Positions 47,100 to 60,805 are shown, counted from the stretch's first letter. The stretch is 64,000 bases of DNA from Whalleya microplaca (GCA_022497155.1 MU385727.1:1-64000); one strand, 5' to 3'. Numbers and translations are program-made. Notes: generated by a model from the letters alone, not told the origin.

Positions 47100-49000
47100 A
47101 TTTATATTATTTAATAAAAAGGAATCTAATAAACCGGAATTATTTTTATTACCCGCATAATTAGCTTTATTTTTATTGCGAGACTTTTTTTTATCGCGCT
47201 TTCGGGAATTACGATTACACTTTTATTTGTTTTTACCCTTACGATTTAACTTGCGGTCCGAGCGATTTATATAGTCCTTACGATTTTTGCGATTTTTGCA
47301 ATCTTTATAACGGCTTTTACAGTTGCGAGATTTATTGCGATAGCGGAATTTATTACAGGATTTGCCGGAACGTTTAATATTTTTCTTATTTTTAGTTAAC
47401 CGTAAATCCTTTTCGGAATATTAGTCGATATATAATGTTTATTATTTAATAGTAATCTTAGGATATTTTTTATTTATAGCTATAAATAAGATTAGCTTTA
47501 TTTCTATAATATATATTATATATTATTTAAATATTTTATAAACTTATAATATTTAAAAATACTTTTTAACTTTAAGGTTTATATTTATTTAAACCTAAAT
47601 TATTATTCTATATTAATTAAAGTTATATTTATTTAGGATTTTTATAACTCGCGCGTATTATAGTTTTTTTAGACGTACTAATTAAATACTGCTTTATTAT
47701 TTATTATATACCTTAACTTTATTTTAGTCTTAATAAATTCGGCAATAGCTTACGTTAATTATATAATAAAGCGTATTATTAATTAGTCGAAAATATTTAT
47801 TAAGTTATAAACTTATATATTAGTATATTTTTTTGTTAATATTTTAACGTTTTATTATATAATAATCTAGTTTTTTAATAGGGTTTTAAATATTACAAGA
47901 ATTTAGGCCGCGTTATTTTATCGAGTCTTTTAATTTTTAATAAATAAATAAATATATTTAATAAAGTAATATATATTTGTAAAAATTAAAAAGCTATTAG
48001 TAACGACTATTTTAAAGTTATATTTATTATAGCGGTCGAAATTAAATATTCCGATTTTTTTACGTTTTAACTTATTAGGTCGACCGGAACTATTTATTAT
48101 ATTAACTATATAAAAGGTATATTCCCGGCCGCTACTACTTTTAGGCGGGAAATTTAAAATTATTCCGTTATTTAAAAAAGGATTATATAGTTTTATCGGA
48201 AATTAATATCTCAGCTAATTATATTATTATATAAATAGGTTATTAATAAACTGTTATTATATTATTTTTAGGCGAGCTAATAACTAAGTGCCGAACTATT
48301 ATAATAAAGGTTATAAGTTTAAATTAAGGCCTATATTAAATAGAACTTCTAAAAATTATTAAACTAGGGCTATAATAAGTTATAAAAAATATTATACATT
48401 TGTAATAAAAGCTTTAGTTCCGGGCGCTATAAGCGGAAATTAGTTCCGACTAAAAAATATTTGCGGAACCGCTTGCTATATTAGCTTTTAAGAGGGAGTT
48501 TAGGGTAAAAAACGAAATATATATTTAAAGTTTTCCGATATAATATTATATATATTTTTTAAGATAATTTTTATATTATATATATTTTTATTTATAATCG
48601 CGAGAAATTTATTTATATTTTCGACGGATTATTTTAACCGATTTATATATACATTTAAATATTATATCGATAGTTTATTATTTATAAAATATTCCGGTTT
48701 TTTAAAACCTTAAAGCCTAATATTTATAATATAAAATTCGGCCTAATTATTATAGCTTTAATTGTTTCGTTTATTTATAAACGGTATTTTATAGTAATTT
48801 AAATTAAATGGAAATACGTTATATAGCCGAGAAATAGAAGATTATATCGCTTATATATAGCCGGGAACCGAAGGCCTTATACGGGCGGCGTTTGGGATTT
48901 TTATATTAACAGTATTAATAGTTTTAAAGCGAGTATTAGGTTTTTTATTATATTCGGAATTTTATAATAATTATGCGGACTGTGCCGGTTTTTTATTTTT
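47100..49000 (-). pseudogene. Degenerate gag region of element C
   Basis: A Lys/Arg-rich stretch on the minus strand at 47160-47400 (for example R-K-R-D-K-K-K-S-R-N-K-N-K), upstream of RT, as in the nucleic-acid-binding tail of gag. The rest is too degraded to read; the start is unknown. Confidence 0.4.
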
Positions 49001-49592
49001 GTTACGTAATTTTCGAAATAAACCTACCTGCTTTATTTCGGGCGTAAAAAGCTCGCTTTCGGGAAAACTACCGGGTACGTTAGATATACTAACGGAGTAA
49101 AAAAAAGTAAGGGAAAGTAAAGCTGCGTAATATATATAGGGCTACCGGCTCGAGAATATAACTCGAGATAGAATATCTAGTATAGAAGAAATAAATAAGG
49201 CAATAGTAATAATAATAAGGTAAAGCTGTCGATTATTTGGGGTAATATAAGAGATTATATATTAATAAATTTGCTTAGTATATATATATATATATAAGGA
49301 AGAAAAAAAGTAGAATTTTATATACGGGAAATTTCTTTTCGTATTATATAAAAGCGGTAAAAAAGGTAGTAAGCTTTTCTACCGGATATATTTTATATCT
49401 ATAATTTAATAATATATTAAAACGGGGAAAAAGCGGGATAATATATCGTAAAAAAAGCAAACTTAAAATAAGAAATAAATAATAATAACCAATTAAGTTA
49501 TTAAGGCTTTAAGGCGTATATAAACATACGTATTAGTTTAAGTAAAGCTAAAAAAAAGTCCAGATCTATTAGGTAACTATAATATCGGCCTG

Positions 49593-49957
49593 CTATCGGA
49601 AACAAAAAGTAAGATAAATTAGGCTGGGAAAAAAGCTTGCGCTAGAACGCTCGCTAGTAATCTAATAATTCGGAAAGGTAACTTGCTTAAAAAGAAGTAA
49701 AATCGGTACATTAATTACCGTATTAGGGACAAAAACGATATTCGATTAGTACTATCGGGAACAAAAAGTATAAAAGCGTTAATAAAATCTAAGGTATTAT
49801 AATAACTCCGCTATACTGCCTATTATACCGGGAACGGAAATAGCATTTAATAAGTCTGTTATCGGGGATAAAAAGCAGCTAAAAGTAATAATAAAGCGGA
49901 TTACAGCTTTCTAAAATTGCGTCGGCGATAATCGGCTACTATCGAGAACGAAAAGCA
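49593..49957 (-). repeat. Six interspersed motifs in the leader of element C
   Basis: Plus-strand form CTATCGGGAACAAAAAGTA and variants at 49593-49611, 49721-49737, 49752-49770, 49824-49844, 49858-49877 and 49939-49957, all in the same orientation, between the 5' LTR and gag. On the coding strand they read TACTTTTTGTTCCCGATAG. Confidence 0.75.
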
Positions 49958-50080
49958 GGTCGATTTTTGTCGGCGCAATAACTAAAGCCATAAATCGGCC
50001 TTAACAGCTAATAAAAGCTTTAAGGGGATCCGTAAATTAGGTTTAATAACTATAATAAAATAAAGTAGATACTACTATTT

Positions 50081-50253
50081 TAAAAAAGTTGTTATAAGGT
50101 AGTAGTATATATTATAAAATCGATAAAGATTTAACATTTAGGTTATAGCAGAACTGCAATCTTAAATGCTTAAAATCTTTTATTTATCTTATTTACTATT
50201 TTATTTTATCTAATTTAAGCTAGTTCGGAGGGCCCCTCCGGGGCTTTGTATTA
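50081..50253 (-). repeat. 5' LTR of element C
   Basis: Begins TAAAAAAGTTGTTATAAGG and ends TTTGTATTA on the plus strand; matches 42035-42208 and 8755-8928. Confidence 0.85.
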
Positions 50254-50258
50254 AATAA

Positions 50259-51159
50259 GCTTAATTTAAGTTAAAGTATTACTTAAAATTAACGGCGAAA
50301 TTTATATAATAAATAACTTAATTTTAATTAAATAAATTAAGTTTAAATCCCCGAATTAATTAAATTAATTTAATTTAAATTACGCCGCCGACTTAATTAA
50401 TTAAGTTTAAATCACCTTATTAATTTAACTTAAAGGACTTATTTTATAACTTTAACTATTGCTTTAATTACTTATAATATTTATTTTTTATTACTACTAT
50501 TATTATTACTAATTAATAATTATTACACTTTATTAAAAGCTTAATAATTAATATTATGCGTTAATTCTTTTACCGTTAAAGCTTTATAGCCCTTAAATTT
50601 CATTAATTACGGTAACTTTTTATAATTTCGCCTTAACTTTTAACCTTTTATAAAGTGCCGCGGCTTAATTATTAAAGGCGTTTAAGCGTTATTTAAAATA
50701 TATAATTAACAGTATATTAACGTTAGTTAATTTGATTTTTTATATTTTAAAAACGTTATGTTTTAATTAAAAGAAGTATTTAATAATTAAGAAAATAATA
50801 AAGAGGTTTAAATTATTTAAACTTTAACATAGATTATATAAAATAATAGTAGTTTATATATTATAAATAAATTTAATATATTAATAATTTAATATTTAAT
50901 TAATATAAAAGTAAAGTTTTAAATAGTAATTATAAAAGGCCGTTATATTAAAATATACTTTTATAATATTAAATAAGTGTTTATTTTTTCACTAAAGAAA
51001 AAAAAAGTTAAAAAAATATTTCGGTATAGCTCGAGAGTATTTATATTAGCTTTTAAGACTTATATTATAATATTGGCTTATAATTGCCGATATTTTTTTA
51101 TTATAATATGGCTTATTATATTACCCCCTTTTTTATTTTTATATAATTATATCGCGTTT
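50259..51159. other. AT-rich degenerate sequence without a gene
   Basis: Begins with short TTAAGTTTAAAT-type repeats (50280-50450). A 73-codon open frame at 50977-51198 is hydrophobic low-complexity translation of AT-rich DNA and runs into the A2 LTR; not considered a gene. Confidence 0.5.
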
Positions 51160-52677
51160 TTTATATTAAAACGTGTTATATATTATAAGCCTTTTTAACT
51201 TATAAGCTTTATCGAGGAGGTATTAAAGGAGAACCGGAGGTTCTCCTTTACCTTTTATTTATATAAGGGAGGTTTTGCCCCTTTATATATAAAAGAGTTG
51301 AGAATTAATATATTTATACTTATACCTTATAGATTAATATATTATTTATACTTAACTATTACTATTTTTTATAATTTTAATTCTTTTTTTCCCGAGTTAC
51401 TTATAATATATCGACTTTAAATATATTTATTAAAAGTAGTAACCGAAAGGGCAAATAAGTTACCGCAAAACTTTTACGAAAGCCGGATTTTATAACTATT
51501 AAAAAAGGCCTATTATTTATATAAACAAAAACCCCCGATTTATTAAAAGATTAAAATTAAAAAAGTTTATAACTTAATTTTAAAAGGACGTAAAAACTAA
51601 CGAATAATAAGCTTATTATTATAAAAAGTTTTATATTTTAAAGTTTAAAAAAACTATTTTACGTACTTTTTTTACGTAATTTATTAAGGCCTTGCGTAAA
51701 AAACGTAACGTAACTAATACTTAAAACGCGTTATTAAAACTTTCGGATTTATTATTATTTAATAATAAACTTAATGTACCTAAAAGCTTAAGATTTAATC
51801 CTTTTTTAGGAAAATTTACTTTGCCGGATCCCGATTTTTTTAGTTCCGATAATAAATCGGATATTAATTTTAATTATATCGTTATATTTAATTATAATAA
51901 ATTTAACTTTTTATTTAATTATATTAAATAAGACTTTTAGTTTAATAAATGCCGGGTATTTTTTTAATATATTAAAAAGGTTTTAGAAAAATATTATTAA
52001 AATTATTTATATCCGGAATAAAATAAACTAATAGTATAGAAAAATATATTAAATTTAAATTTAATTTATAAATAAGCTAAAACGATACTAATTTTAGTCG
52101 GACTAAGGTATTTTTAAATAATAAACTAAAATATTTATTTATAATTCCGGATATTTAAAAGTTTATTTCATTATAGCGTTAAACAATGCCGGCTAATAGC
52201 CGGAATAAAACTTTCGGAAATTCGATATATATTTTTCCGGTTTAAAAGCTTAATAATTCAAGCTAATTTTAAAGAAAAACCGGGCTTTGTTTTTTTACGG
52301 GAAATTATAGCCGAACTTAAGAAATAAAATTATTAATTATAATATAAAATTTCCGAAAAAAAAATATAATAGATATTACTATTTAACGTTAGGAATTAAT
52401 ATTAATAATTTAAAAAAGTTATTAATTTTAAAAACGGCTATAAATAAGGCTATAATAATAATAAAAAAGACCCGAACTTAGGCCGAAAGTTTTTTTATTA
52501 AGCCGATAGATTTTAAAGTTTTAAAAAGCCCGGAAAAAAAACTAATTTTTTAAGAAAAAATACTAGTATTAAAATTACTATATTATTAATTTTATTATTA
52601 AAAATAGTATTTAAATCCCGTTTAAGTTTATTAGTAATAAATCCGGAATTAAGTTAAAAAATAAATCGAAAAAAATG

Positions 52678-52719
52678 TACTATAATTATAATAAATTAAA
52701 ATATTATATTTGCGATTAT
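52678..52719 (+). pseudogene. Gag zinc-knuckle relic of A2
   Basis: Codons fit CX2CX4HX4C with three Cys and the His replaced by Tyr (TGY->TAY, CAT->TAT). An additional Cys two codons before the last survives as TGC. Confidence 0.65.
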
Positions 52720-53649
52720 ATCATAAGCTAAAAAAACGAGCCTAAAGTTTAAAAATTAATAAAAATTTTAAACCCGATATTAAGTTTTATATTTTTTTTA
52801 AACTTTTTATATTATTTATCCGGGTATAAAAAAAGCTTTTTTTATTATTTACGTAAATTTAAATACCCGTTTTTCGGTACATTTAATTAATTATATATAT
52901 ATATTAAAATATAAACTAAAGAAAGTTTTTTAAAGGCTATTAATTTTATAGTTTTAAAATAATAAATTATACCGATTTATAATATTTTTAGGTTAATTTT
53001 ATAATAAAAAATCAACGAGATACTAACTTCCGATTTTAACGTTTTTATATTATTATCGATTAAAACTCCCGAAAAAAAAGTTACTTTTTTTAAACTAATT
53101 AGTTTTTAAAAAGTAATAGATTATTTTTAATTCTATTATAAATTATTAGTATTTCGGTATTATAAACTTTTTAATAAAATTATTAAACTTTAAGTAATTT
53201 ACCCGAAAGTGCCGAAATTTCGCCGTTTATTACATAATTATTTAATACCCGGAAGAAATTCCGAAATTATAAAATAAAAATAATCCCGATATTTTAATTA
53301 TAACGTTTAAAACTATTGTAAATTTTTTATTTATTTTTTAAGGCTACTCCGATTTTTTAATATTTATAAAGCCGATATTTTATTCCGCCGAAATTAAGCT
53401 AATTATATTATCGACTTATTTCAGGGAATAGATATATTTTATTGCTTTATTTTTTTATAATAAATTAAAAGAGCTTTAAAAATTTATTATTAAAATAAAA
53501 GCTAATGACAATATTTAAAACTTAAAAAGTTTTATTAATACTTTTATATTATTTATATTTAAAAAAGACAGTAATTTTCGGCTTTATATAAATTATAAAA
53601 GCTTAAATAAAGTAACGGTTAAAAATTATTATATTTTATCTTTAGTTTC

Positions 53650-54200
53650 GGAATTATTAAATAAGATATTAGGGGTTAAAGTATTTTCGAAAATTAACTT
53701 TAAAAACGTTTATTATTATATCTATATTAAAGAAAAAGAAAAAAACTACTTTCCGGATTAAATACGATTATTATAAATTTATAGTAATATTTATAATCTT
53801 TATTAATATCCCAGCTATTTTTTAAAGTTATATTTATCAAGTTTTTCACGGCATTTTAAATATATTTTATATAGCTTATTTTAACGATATTTTTATTTTT
53901 ATTTTTATTTTAAAAACTTATACGAATTATTTCCGAAAGGTTATCGAATAATTCGGAGATATAAAACTTTTTATTAAGCTATCGAAATATATATTTTATT
54001 AATTTTTATTAAAGTTTTTAAGGTATATTATATTTAATATAAATATATTTATAAACTAAAGCTATATAAATATTATAATTAACTAGTTTAAGTTATAGTT
54101 TATTTTTAAAATCCAATAGTTTATTGGGTTTTATAATTTTTTATTACCGCTTTATTATTAAATTCTCCCAAATTATAGTTTTATTAATATAATTATTAAA
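53650..54200 (+). pseudogene. Reverse transcriptase relic of A2
   Basis: The active-site box at 53877-53903 reads Y-F-N-D-I-F-I-F, as in A1. The preceding K-I-N-F-K-N-V-Y-Y-Y stretch near 53690-53730 is the conserved palm segment. Confidence 0.7.
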
Positions 54201-56965
54201 GAAAAATATATTAAGGTAGAAATTAAAACGAAATTTTTTAAATAAGCTAGCTAAGGAAATTTTTAAAAAGTTAATAGCTATATTTTAAATCGCTTTTTTT
54301 TTGTTATATTTCGTTTTAAAAAGGCGAATAAAAATAGAGACTAATGTTTTAAAAAATGTTATATTTAAAACTTTATTATAATAAAATAATAAGGGGTATT
54401 AGTATTTAATAGCTTTTTAATTGCGGATTTACCGGATTAAAGCTAAATTACGGGATTCCCGATTAAAAATTATTAGTTATTATTAATATATTTAAATATT
54501 AATGATATTATTTTTAAGAAAATAAGTTTTTTATAAAAGTTTATATAAATTATATTAATTTAATTAATTTTATAACCAACTTAAAGTTTAATATAAAGTA
54601 AATTGAATAATATATATTATTAGTTTTATTTAATTTTATTATTAAATATTAGCCGGGAAAATAAAATCTTGCCGATTTTATATTAAAATGTTTTAATTAT
54701 ATAATAAAATAGCTTTATAATTTAATATTATTATTTATTTTAAAGCGGAATATAATATTAAATTAAAGCTTTATAATTAACGATAAAGTTTTAAGGATAT
54801 TTATTTTTATAAAATGTATTTATATTCCGGTAAGTATTTAATAAGTACAAATATAAGTTATTACTTAATATAAAGCCCGTTATATAGCTAAAAATAAGAC
54901 TTATTATTAAAATAAGTATTTCTCGGATTTAATTACTTTTATTTAGGATATATAACAAAAAAACTCCGAATGTTAAACGATTTAATTCTATATTATTATT
55001 AATTTAACTTAAAATATTTAATAAAATTTAAAGCTTTATAATTTTATTTTTTTCAATTAATAAATTTATATATTTTAGGAAAGTTTTTTTTAATTATAGT
55101 TAATTAAATTATATTATAATAATAAGCTAGCTGGTTATTTCGGATAAAAATAAATTTATTAGCTATTAGCCCGGAAGTTTTACTGGAAAAACTTGTAACG
55201 AGACGTTTAAAATTATATATAATATTACGAGATTTGCTTTAGATTTTAAGCGAAATATTACTGTTTTTACAGTAAATTAAATAGTTTATTTATTTTAAAA
55301 CAGTTACAGAAAGTACATACCTATAGGGTATATATAAACCACCTGTTATTACGTACTTCCGTACGTTAATCGGTAACGGCACGGCAGAATAAATACCGCC
55401 CGGCAAAATACCCGGCTTAAGTTTTCTAAGCAATTCCTATAATCCGAAATAGCTTTTTTCCTTATTTATTTATAAATATATAATTAGTATTTATATTAAA
55501 GCCCTACCTTTAGCTATAATAATTTATACATAAATATAAATAAATTTTATTTATTATATAGCTTAAGAAAGCTTAAGTTTCCCAAATACCGATTTAATTA
55601 ATTAATTAATAAACACTACTATAAAAACGCGTTTTAGCACTAGTAACTTTGGTTATATAACTCCTATATATTACTAATAACCGATATAATTAACCCAATA
55701 TCGCTTACCGATTAGAAACGCGCTTACGCGCGTAACACTATTATTTACAATACCTAAAAGATATAGAAAGCTATACCGACTAATCGTTTTAAAAGACCTA
55801 AAATAGCCCTTAAAGCCTAGGCCGTTAAAAGACGTTAATATATCCTAAAAAACTTCGACTAAATAACTTAGACATTACACGAAAAAAAAGAAAATAACAA
55901 TACCTTTCCAACTTACTAAAACTTTAAGCGAATAGTTAAAAACAAGAAATTTAACAAAAGGATATACTAACTGGTTATTAATATTCTATTAGATAACCTA
56001 AAAACGCGCACTAAACTATACGCGGCTAACGTATATATAAAAGGTAAAAAAGGCTTTATTTTCCCGTTTAAAGCCTTTATTAAATTAGGAAAAAAAGCTT
56101 TTTTTATAGTAAACGGGACCCTTATTAAATTAGCGTTTTTTAAAATATATTTAGCCGATTCCGACGCTTTTTTTTACGAAATTCGGTTTCGCACTATTAT
56201 ATTTATAGCTTTTTTCCAGTAGACCTAAATTATAAGCTTTATAACAAAAAATTATTTACTAAATACAAATACACTAATCCGATTAGGCCGTTAAATAAGC
56301 AAAGCCTAAAATAAAATAATTAAAAACTTATAAAAAGAAATTAAATAATGCGATACTTAAATTAATAACTTTAATATACGCTTAAACGAAACTAATTAAG
56401 CTATAACCGACTTATTAACTTAAAGCTTTCGATAAAATATATTAAAATTTAATATAAGCAAAAAAAAAACAATAAAAATTAACGTCCCTATTTATTACGG
56501 CAAAATTAACCGTAATACCGTTACTTTCAAAATATAATATCGCAAATAAAAAAATTGACTATCTATTAATACCGATTATTTCCCGATTAATTATATACAT
56601 ATAATAATTATTAAATTATATATTTAAAAATATATATTAACGCAATTAAAATTTTACTTTCGTTTTATTAACTCGCATTACTTAATTACATTTACGGCAT
56701 TAATAAAAAATACCTTTAGAAAAAATAACATAACTTTAATAATATCCAATAAATAAAAGTTAAATTTGTCGAATTTTAGATAAAAATATTAAAAAACTTC
56801 TAGAAATTCCGGAATAAATTTATCGCGCTAATAAAAAAACGATAGCTATACCGTAATAAATAAATAAAAAAGTTCTATAGCCGACTGATTTATTATTTAT
56901 AAATTAAAATAGCTACTTAATATTTTAGCCCGTTTTATAACTTTAATCATTATATCACTTATTAC

Positions 56966-58151
56966 CAGGGTTGTGATTAAGTCACTAATTAGTGACTTAA
57001 GTCATTAGATTTAATGACTTAAGTTAGTTAGGCCTGTGACTTAAGTCAGGCTAGTTAGTCAGCTATCTGACTAAAACTAGTGCAAGTTAGTCAGGTGACT
57101 AACTAAGACTAACTTGCTTAAGTTAGTTAGTCACTTAAAAATGACTAATGACTTATTAAGAAATTACTTTTTTTTAAAAAAAATAAAAAAAATTAAATAC
57201 CGCTTTAAATATAATATATATTTTAACTTTAAATTAACTTATAATATTACTTTATTACTTTATAACTTATGAAGCTAAAATAGTAATTTTACTTATTAAA
57301 ATAAGCTAATTAATTAGATATTAAAATTATTTAATTTAAAAATTTCCAATTTGTCGTTTAAGCACTTTTCCTTAAATTCGCTACAATAAATTGAATATTT
57401 ATTTTATTATAATACTTATTAAAGCCGTTTTTTAACTTACTATAAGCATATTATATGATATAATTATGAACGGTAAAAAAGTTATATTATTATTTAAACT
57501 TATAAAGTTATTTTTATATTAAAAACATTTAATTTATAACTTTTTAATTTGTTGTTTAAGTACGTTTTTGAAAAAATAGTTATAATAAATTCAATATTTC
57601 CTTTATTATAATAAATATTACAACCTTTTTTAGTTTATTATATATATATTATATATTATAGATATTAACGCTACAACTATAGTATTATATATTAAACTAA
57701 ACAGATTACAGTAATATTAAAAATATTTAATTTAAAAATTTCCAATTTGTCGTTTAAGCACGTTTATTAAAAAATCACTATAATAAATTAAATATCTTTT
57801 TGAATATGACATAAAATATTATTTTTACTTATAATATATTAATAATACATTATATTATAATTATTAAACTTAAAATAAAAATTATAGCTTTTAAATTAAA
57901 TAAGTTATATAAAGGTTTAAATAATTATTAAAAAAATCACAAAGGCTTGGCTAGTTATTAGTCATTTTTAAGTCACTAATTAACTAACTTATAAATGACT
58001 TAAGTTAGTCAGTCACTTGACTAAAACTAGCCTAGTTAGTCAGCAGGTCTAACTAAAACTAGCTTAGTTAGTCATAACCCTTGACTAAAACTAGCAAGTT
58101 AATTAGTGACTAAAAAATGACTAATGACTTAAGTCATTTATCACAACCCTG
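56966..58151. mobile_element. Complete hAT-like MITE, 1186 bp
   Basis: Perfect terminal inverted repeats CAGGGTTGTGAT/ATCACAACCCTG and a perfect 8-bp duplication CTTATTAC (56958-56965 and 58152-58159). The subterminal motif arrays match 30711-32095. The interior carries three direct ~190-200-bp units beginning near 57330, 57525 and 57722. It is inserted in the gag region of element E. No transposase. Confidence 0.93.
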
Positions 58152-58426
58152 CTTATTACGCCAAAATTATATTTACTTTTTAAATAACTAATAAAACATA
58201 TAATATAATATAAACTATTAAAACCGCTACAATAGCTAAATCGACATTTAAGCTTTAAGCTTTAAAACTAGCCCGCATAAATAATAAACGCGTTTCCGGA
58301 AAAAACCCGTAATTAGCCTTTAGTTTAAACTTAAATAAATTTAATAATATAGTAATTACGCTTTTTGGCATTCGCACTTACTTTCCGTCCTAAAATAACG
58401 CTAAGCTAATAAAATTTAAGAAATAC

Positions 58427-58468
58427 TACTTTAATTGTTATAATAAAAAACATAATAAAACTAATTAT
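58427..58468 (+). pseudogene. Zinc-knuckle relic in element E gag
   Basis: A CX2CX4HX4C arrangement in which the inner Cys and the His are intact and the first and last Cys have become Tyr through TGY->TAY. Confidence 0.65.
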
Positions 58469-59987
58469 TTATACCTACTATATCTTAATTAACACTTTAA
58501 CTAATTTATAACAAATAAAGCCGCCTATATTAACGCTTTTTTTATAAAATTTACTCGACCCGAAAAAATTATAAAAGTTTTAATAAAAAATTAAATTAAA
58601 AAAAGCCGGAAAACATAACACCTTAAAATAATCAAACTTTATTTTTAAAGCAAAAATATCATAAGTTAATTTAATTAATTTAATAACGGAAGTTTCCCGG
58701 GATTTTTTAAATGCCTATTTAAATAGCACCCCTTTTTTATTAAAATATATATTATTAATATATAGCTTTTTATTAAAAACAAAAAATATATTTAGTAATA
58801 TTAAAATAAATATTTATATTATAATAAATAAATCTTTCGCAAAAAAATTAAATAATACTTATACCTAAAAATTATTACGGAATTTATTTTAAAATATATT
58901 AAAAAATATAACACAAAAGTATTTAAATAATTAATAAAACCTTACAATTAAACCTATAAATAAATAATCGCATTTTTTATAATAAAGTTTTCTTTATAAT
59001 AGATATAAAATATAACTTGATTTTAAAAAAAACTAATTAACAAAAAAAATATACTAATAAATTATCGACATTAATAATTAATATATCCCGAAAATATATT
59101 ATATAACGACTTATTAAATTTTTATAACCTTAATATAAAAGATACAGGAAATCTTTTTAAAAATATTTTTTTTAAATAAACGCCGATCGGCGTAATAAAA
59201 CATTAGAGAAAATGAGAAACGGCAAGCCGATAGCCGGGCTTCCTAAATATAAAAACGCTAGATATAAAAATATAAGCCTATTAAAAAAACAACAGAAGCT
59301 GTATAACAGCAGGTTCGAAAATTAAAAAAATTATATCGCCGTCCGAAACAATTACTAAAACCGATAACACCTATCGGCTAGCGGCCGAAAAACATCTTTT
59401 AACAACACCCCTAAAAACGTAAGCCTAAACCCGTATAACAAAAGTCTATAAATCGGGATTTATACCCCGAGTCTTAATTTCCCGATATATTTCCTACCTT
59501 ACAGAAAAGGCGCGCCGAGAAAAAAAAAGTGAATAGGAATACAATATAAAAGGCGCCTATAAATTAAAAAAAAACGCGGTCGGTTAGTATAAATAGCGAC
59601 TAATAAATATAACAATTATTAATATAAAACCCTTTTTTAAAACAGCATAAAAAACCTAGATATATATAACTATACTATATAAAATCGACTAATTAATATA
59701 TAATAAAAAAAATAAGGCCTTTTTAAAAAAAAGAAGCGAAAGATTTAAAAAAAAAGGCTTAAAAAGCAGTCCTAAAAAAGTATTAAAACTTATTTTATAC
59801 TTTTAACAAAATCGATTTAAATACCCTACTACCTAATCGCGCCTTTAATTATAAAAAAAATTAGCTATAAATTTAAAATATAACCTTTTATATAAAATAT
59901 CGTTAAATAAATTAAAAACAGTCCGTAAATACTTTAATAAAAATTTCCGTAAAAATTTTATTATTCCTAATTTAATTTTATAAATAG

Positions 59988-60805
59988 TGTTAGAGATGGT
60001 AGTAGTTAAGCACGGGTAATATATTAATTTATAAGATATAAATACAGGTGTATTAATTTTTAACCCCTTTATATATAAAGGGGCGAAGCCTCCTTTATAT
60101 AGACAAAAGGTAGGGAAAAACCTCCGGTCCTTTCCCGATATATTTCCGATAAGGCTTATAAGTTAATAGGGCTTATAACGTAAGCCTTATATTTAATAAT
60201 TATCCTCCTTTTTTTATATAGCTGTCCCGGCTATTAGTAATCTATTAGATTAGTATTCTATAGTAATAGTAATTAAGCCGTATTTATATAAGCTATTTTT
60301 TTTAGTTTATAGTTAATTTATTATTATTCCGGTTTTTATTTTATTGTTATAATTTATTTATTAAAATCTATCGGTTAACTATTTTTGTTTCTCTTTTTTT
60401 TTTAAAAAAAATTATTTAATACTTTATTGGATTGTTTTTTTGCGCTTTTTCGTTTTTTTATCTTTTTTTCGCGTTAAGTTTTTTAAATTTTCTCGTTAGT
60501 TTCGTTTTAGTTTCCTCGTTTATTATTATATTTAACGTAAGTAATAATAACGGTGCTAACGGGCGTTAAGTTAGTCTAGTTAGTACTAGTTACGTTAGCT
60601 CCCCGAAAAAGCCCCTTATTACGTTAGTTTAATGTTATAGTGCCGCCGTTATTTTATAAGTGGTCCGGGATATTTCCCGGTTTAAAAGGCCTCGCTATTG
60701 TCGCTAAATTTGCCGGACGTAAAACCGTACTTTCGGCCGCCGTATAATATGCTATTAGGTCGCTCCCGACCTCCTGTATCGGCCCTATTATAGTAAGGCG
60801 TAACA
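59988..60805 (-). repeat. Full-length LTR of family A (A3 3' LTR)
   Basis: 818 bp with TGTTA...TAACA ends; contains the GGAGG/CCTCC-type hairpin region near 60110-60150 and TATA-like sequence near 60210. It was used as the reference for the interrupted LTR at 8640-9837. Confidence 0.85.

Larger units (their letters stand above)
42035..50253 (-). mobile_element. Complete Ty3/Gypsy retrotransposon C (8.2 kb, RIP-degraded)
   Basis: LTRs of about 174 bp lie at 42035-42208 and 50081-50253, and a perfect 5-bp duplication AATAA at 42030-42034 and 50254-50258. The coding strand is minus: leader with repeated motifs (49.6-50.0 kb), basic gag tail (47.2-47.4 kb), RT at 44921-44950, integrase-like sequence near 43.9 kb. 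All frames are broken by RIP-type changes. It is the same family as element B and the solo LTR at 8755-8928, and it supplies the reference structure for that family. Confidence 0.88.
51160..55299 (+). mobile_element. Ty3/Gypsy retrotransposon A2, 3'-truncated
   Basis: The LTR end at 51160-51373 (with a perfect GGAGAACC/GGTTCTCC hairpin at 51228-51246) is followed by internal sequence that aligns with A1 at a near-constant offset (2173 matches 51373) through gag, RT and part of RNase H/integrase. Similarity stops abruptly at about 55299, equivalent to A1 position 6250, where element E begins. The 3' part and 3' LTR are absent. Confidence 0.82.
55300..59987 (+). mobile_element. Gag-bearing retroelement relic E, split by a MITE
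   Basis: Starts directly at the A2 breakpoint. Less damaged parts (55310-55420, 59200-59520) keep CpA. Before the MITE (about 55900-56960) one frame resembles a gag core; after it (58160-58600) the frame carries a CCHC knuckle relic at 58427-58468, Y-F-N-C-Y-N-K-K-H-N-K-T-N-Y, outer Cys changed to Tyr. RT was not recognised, so LTR element and LINE remain possible. Its beginning is repeated at 38760-38990. Confidence 0.55.

Noticed and set aside
50977..51198. 73-codon hydrophobic open frame
   Set aside because: Low-complexity translation of AT-rich DNA that runs into the A2 LTR.
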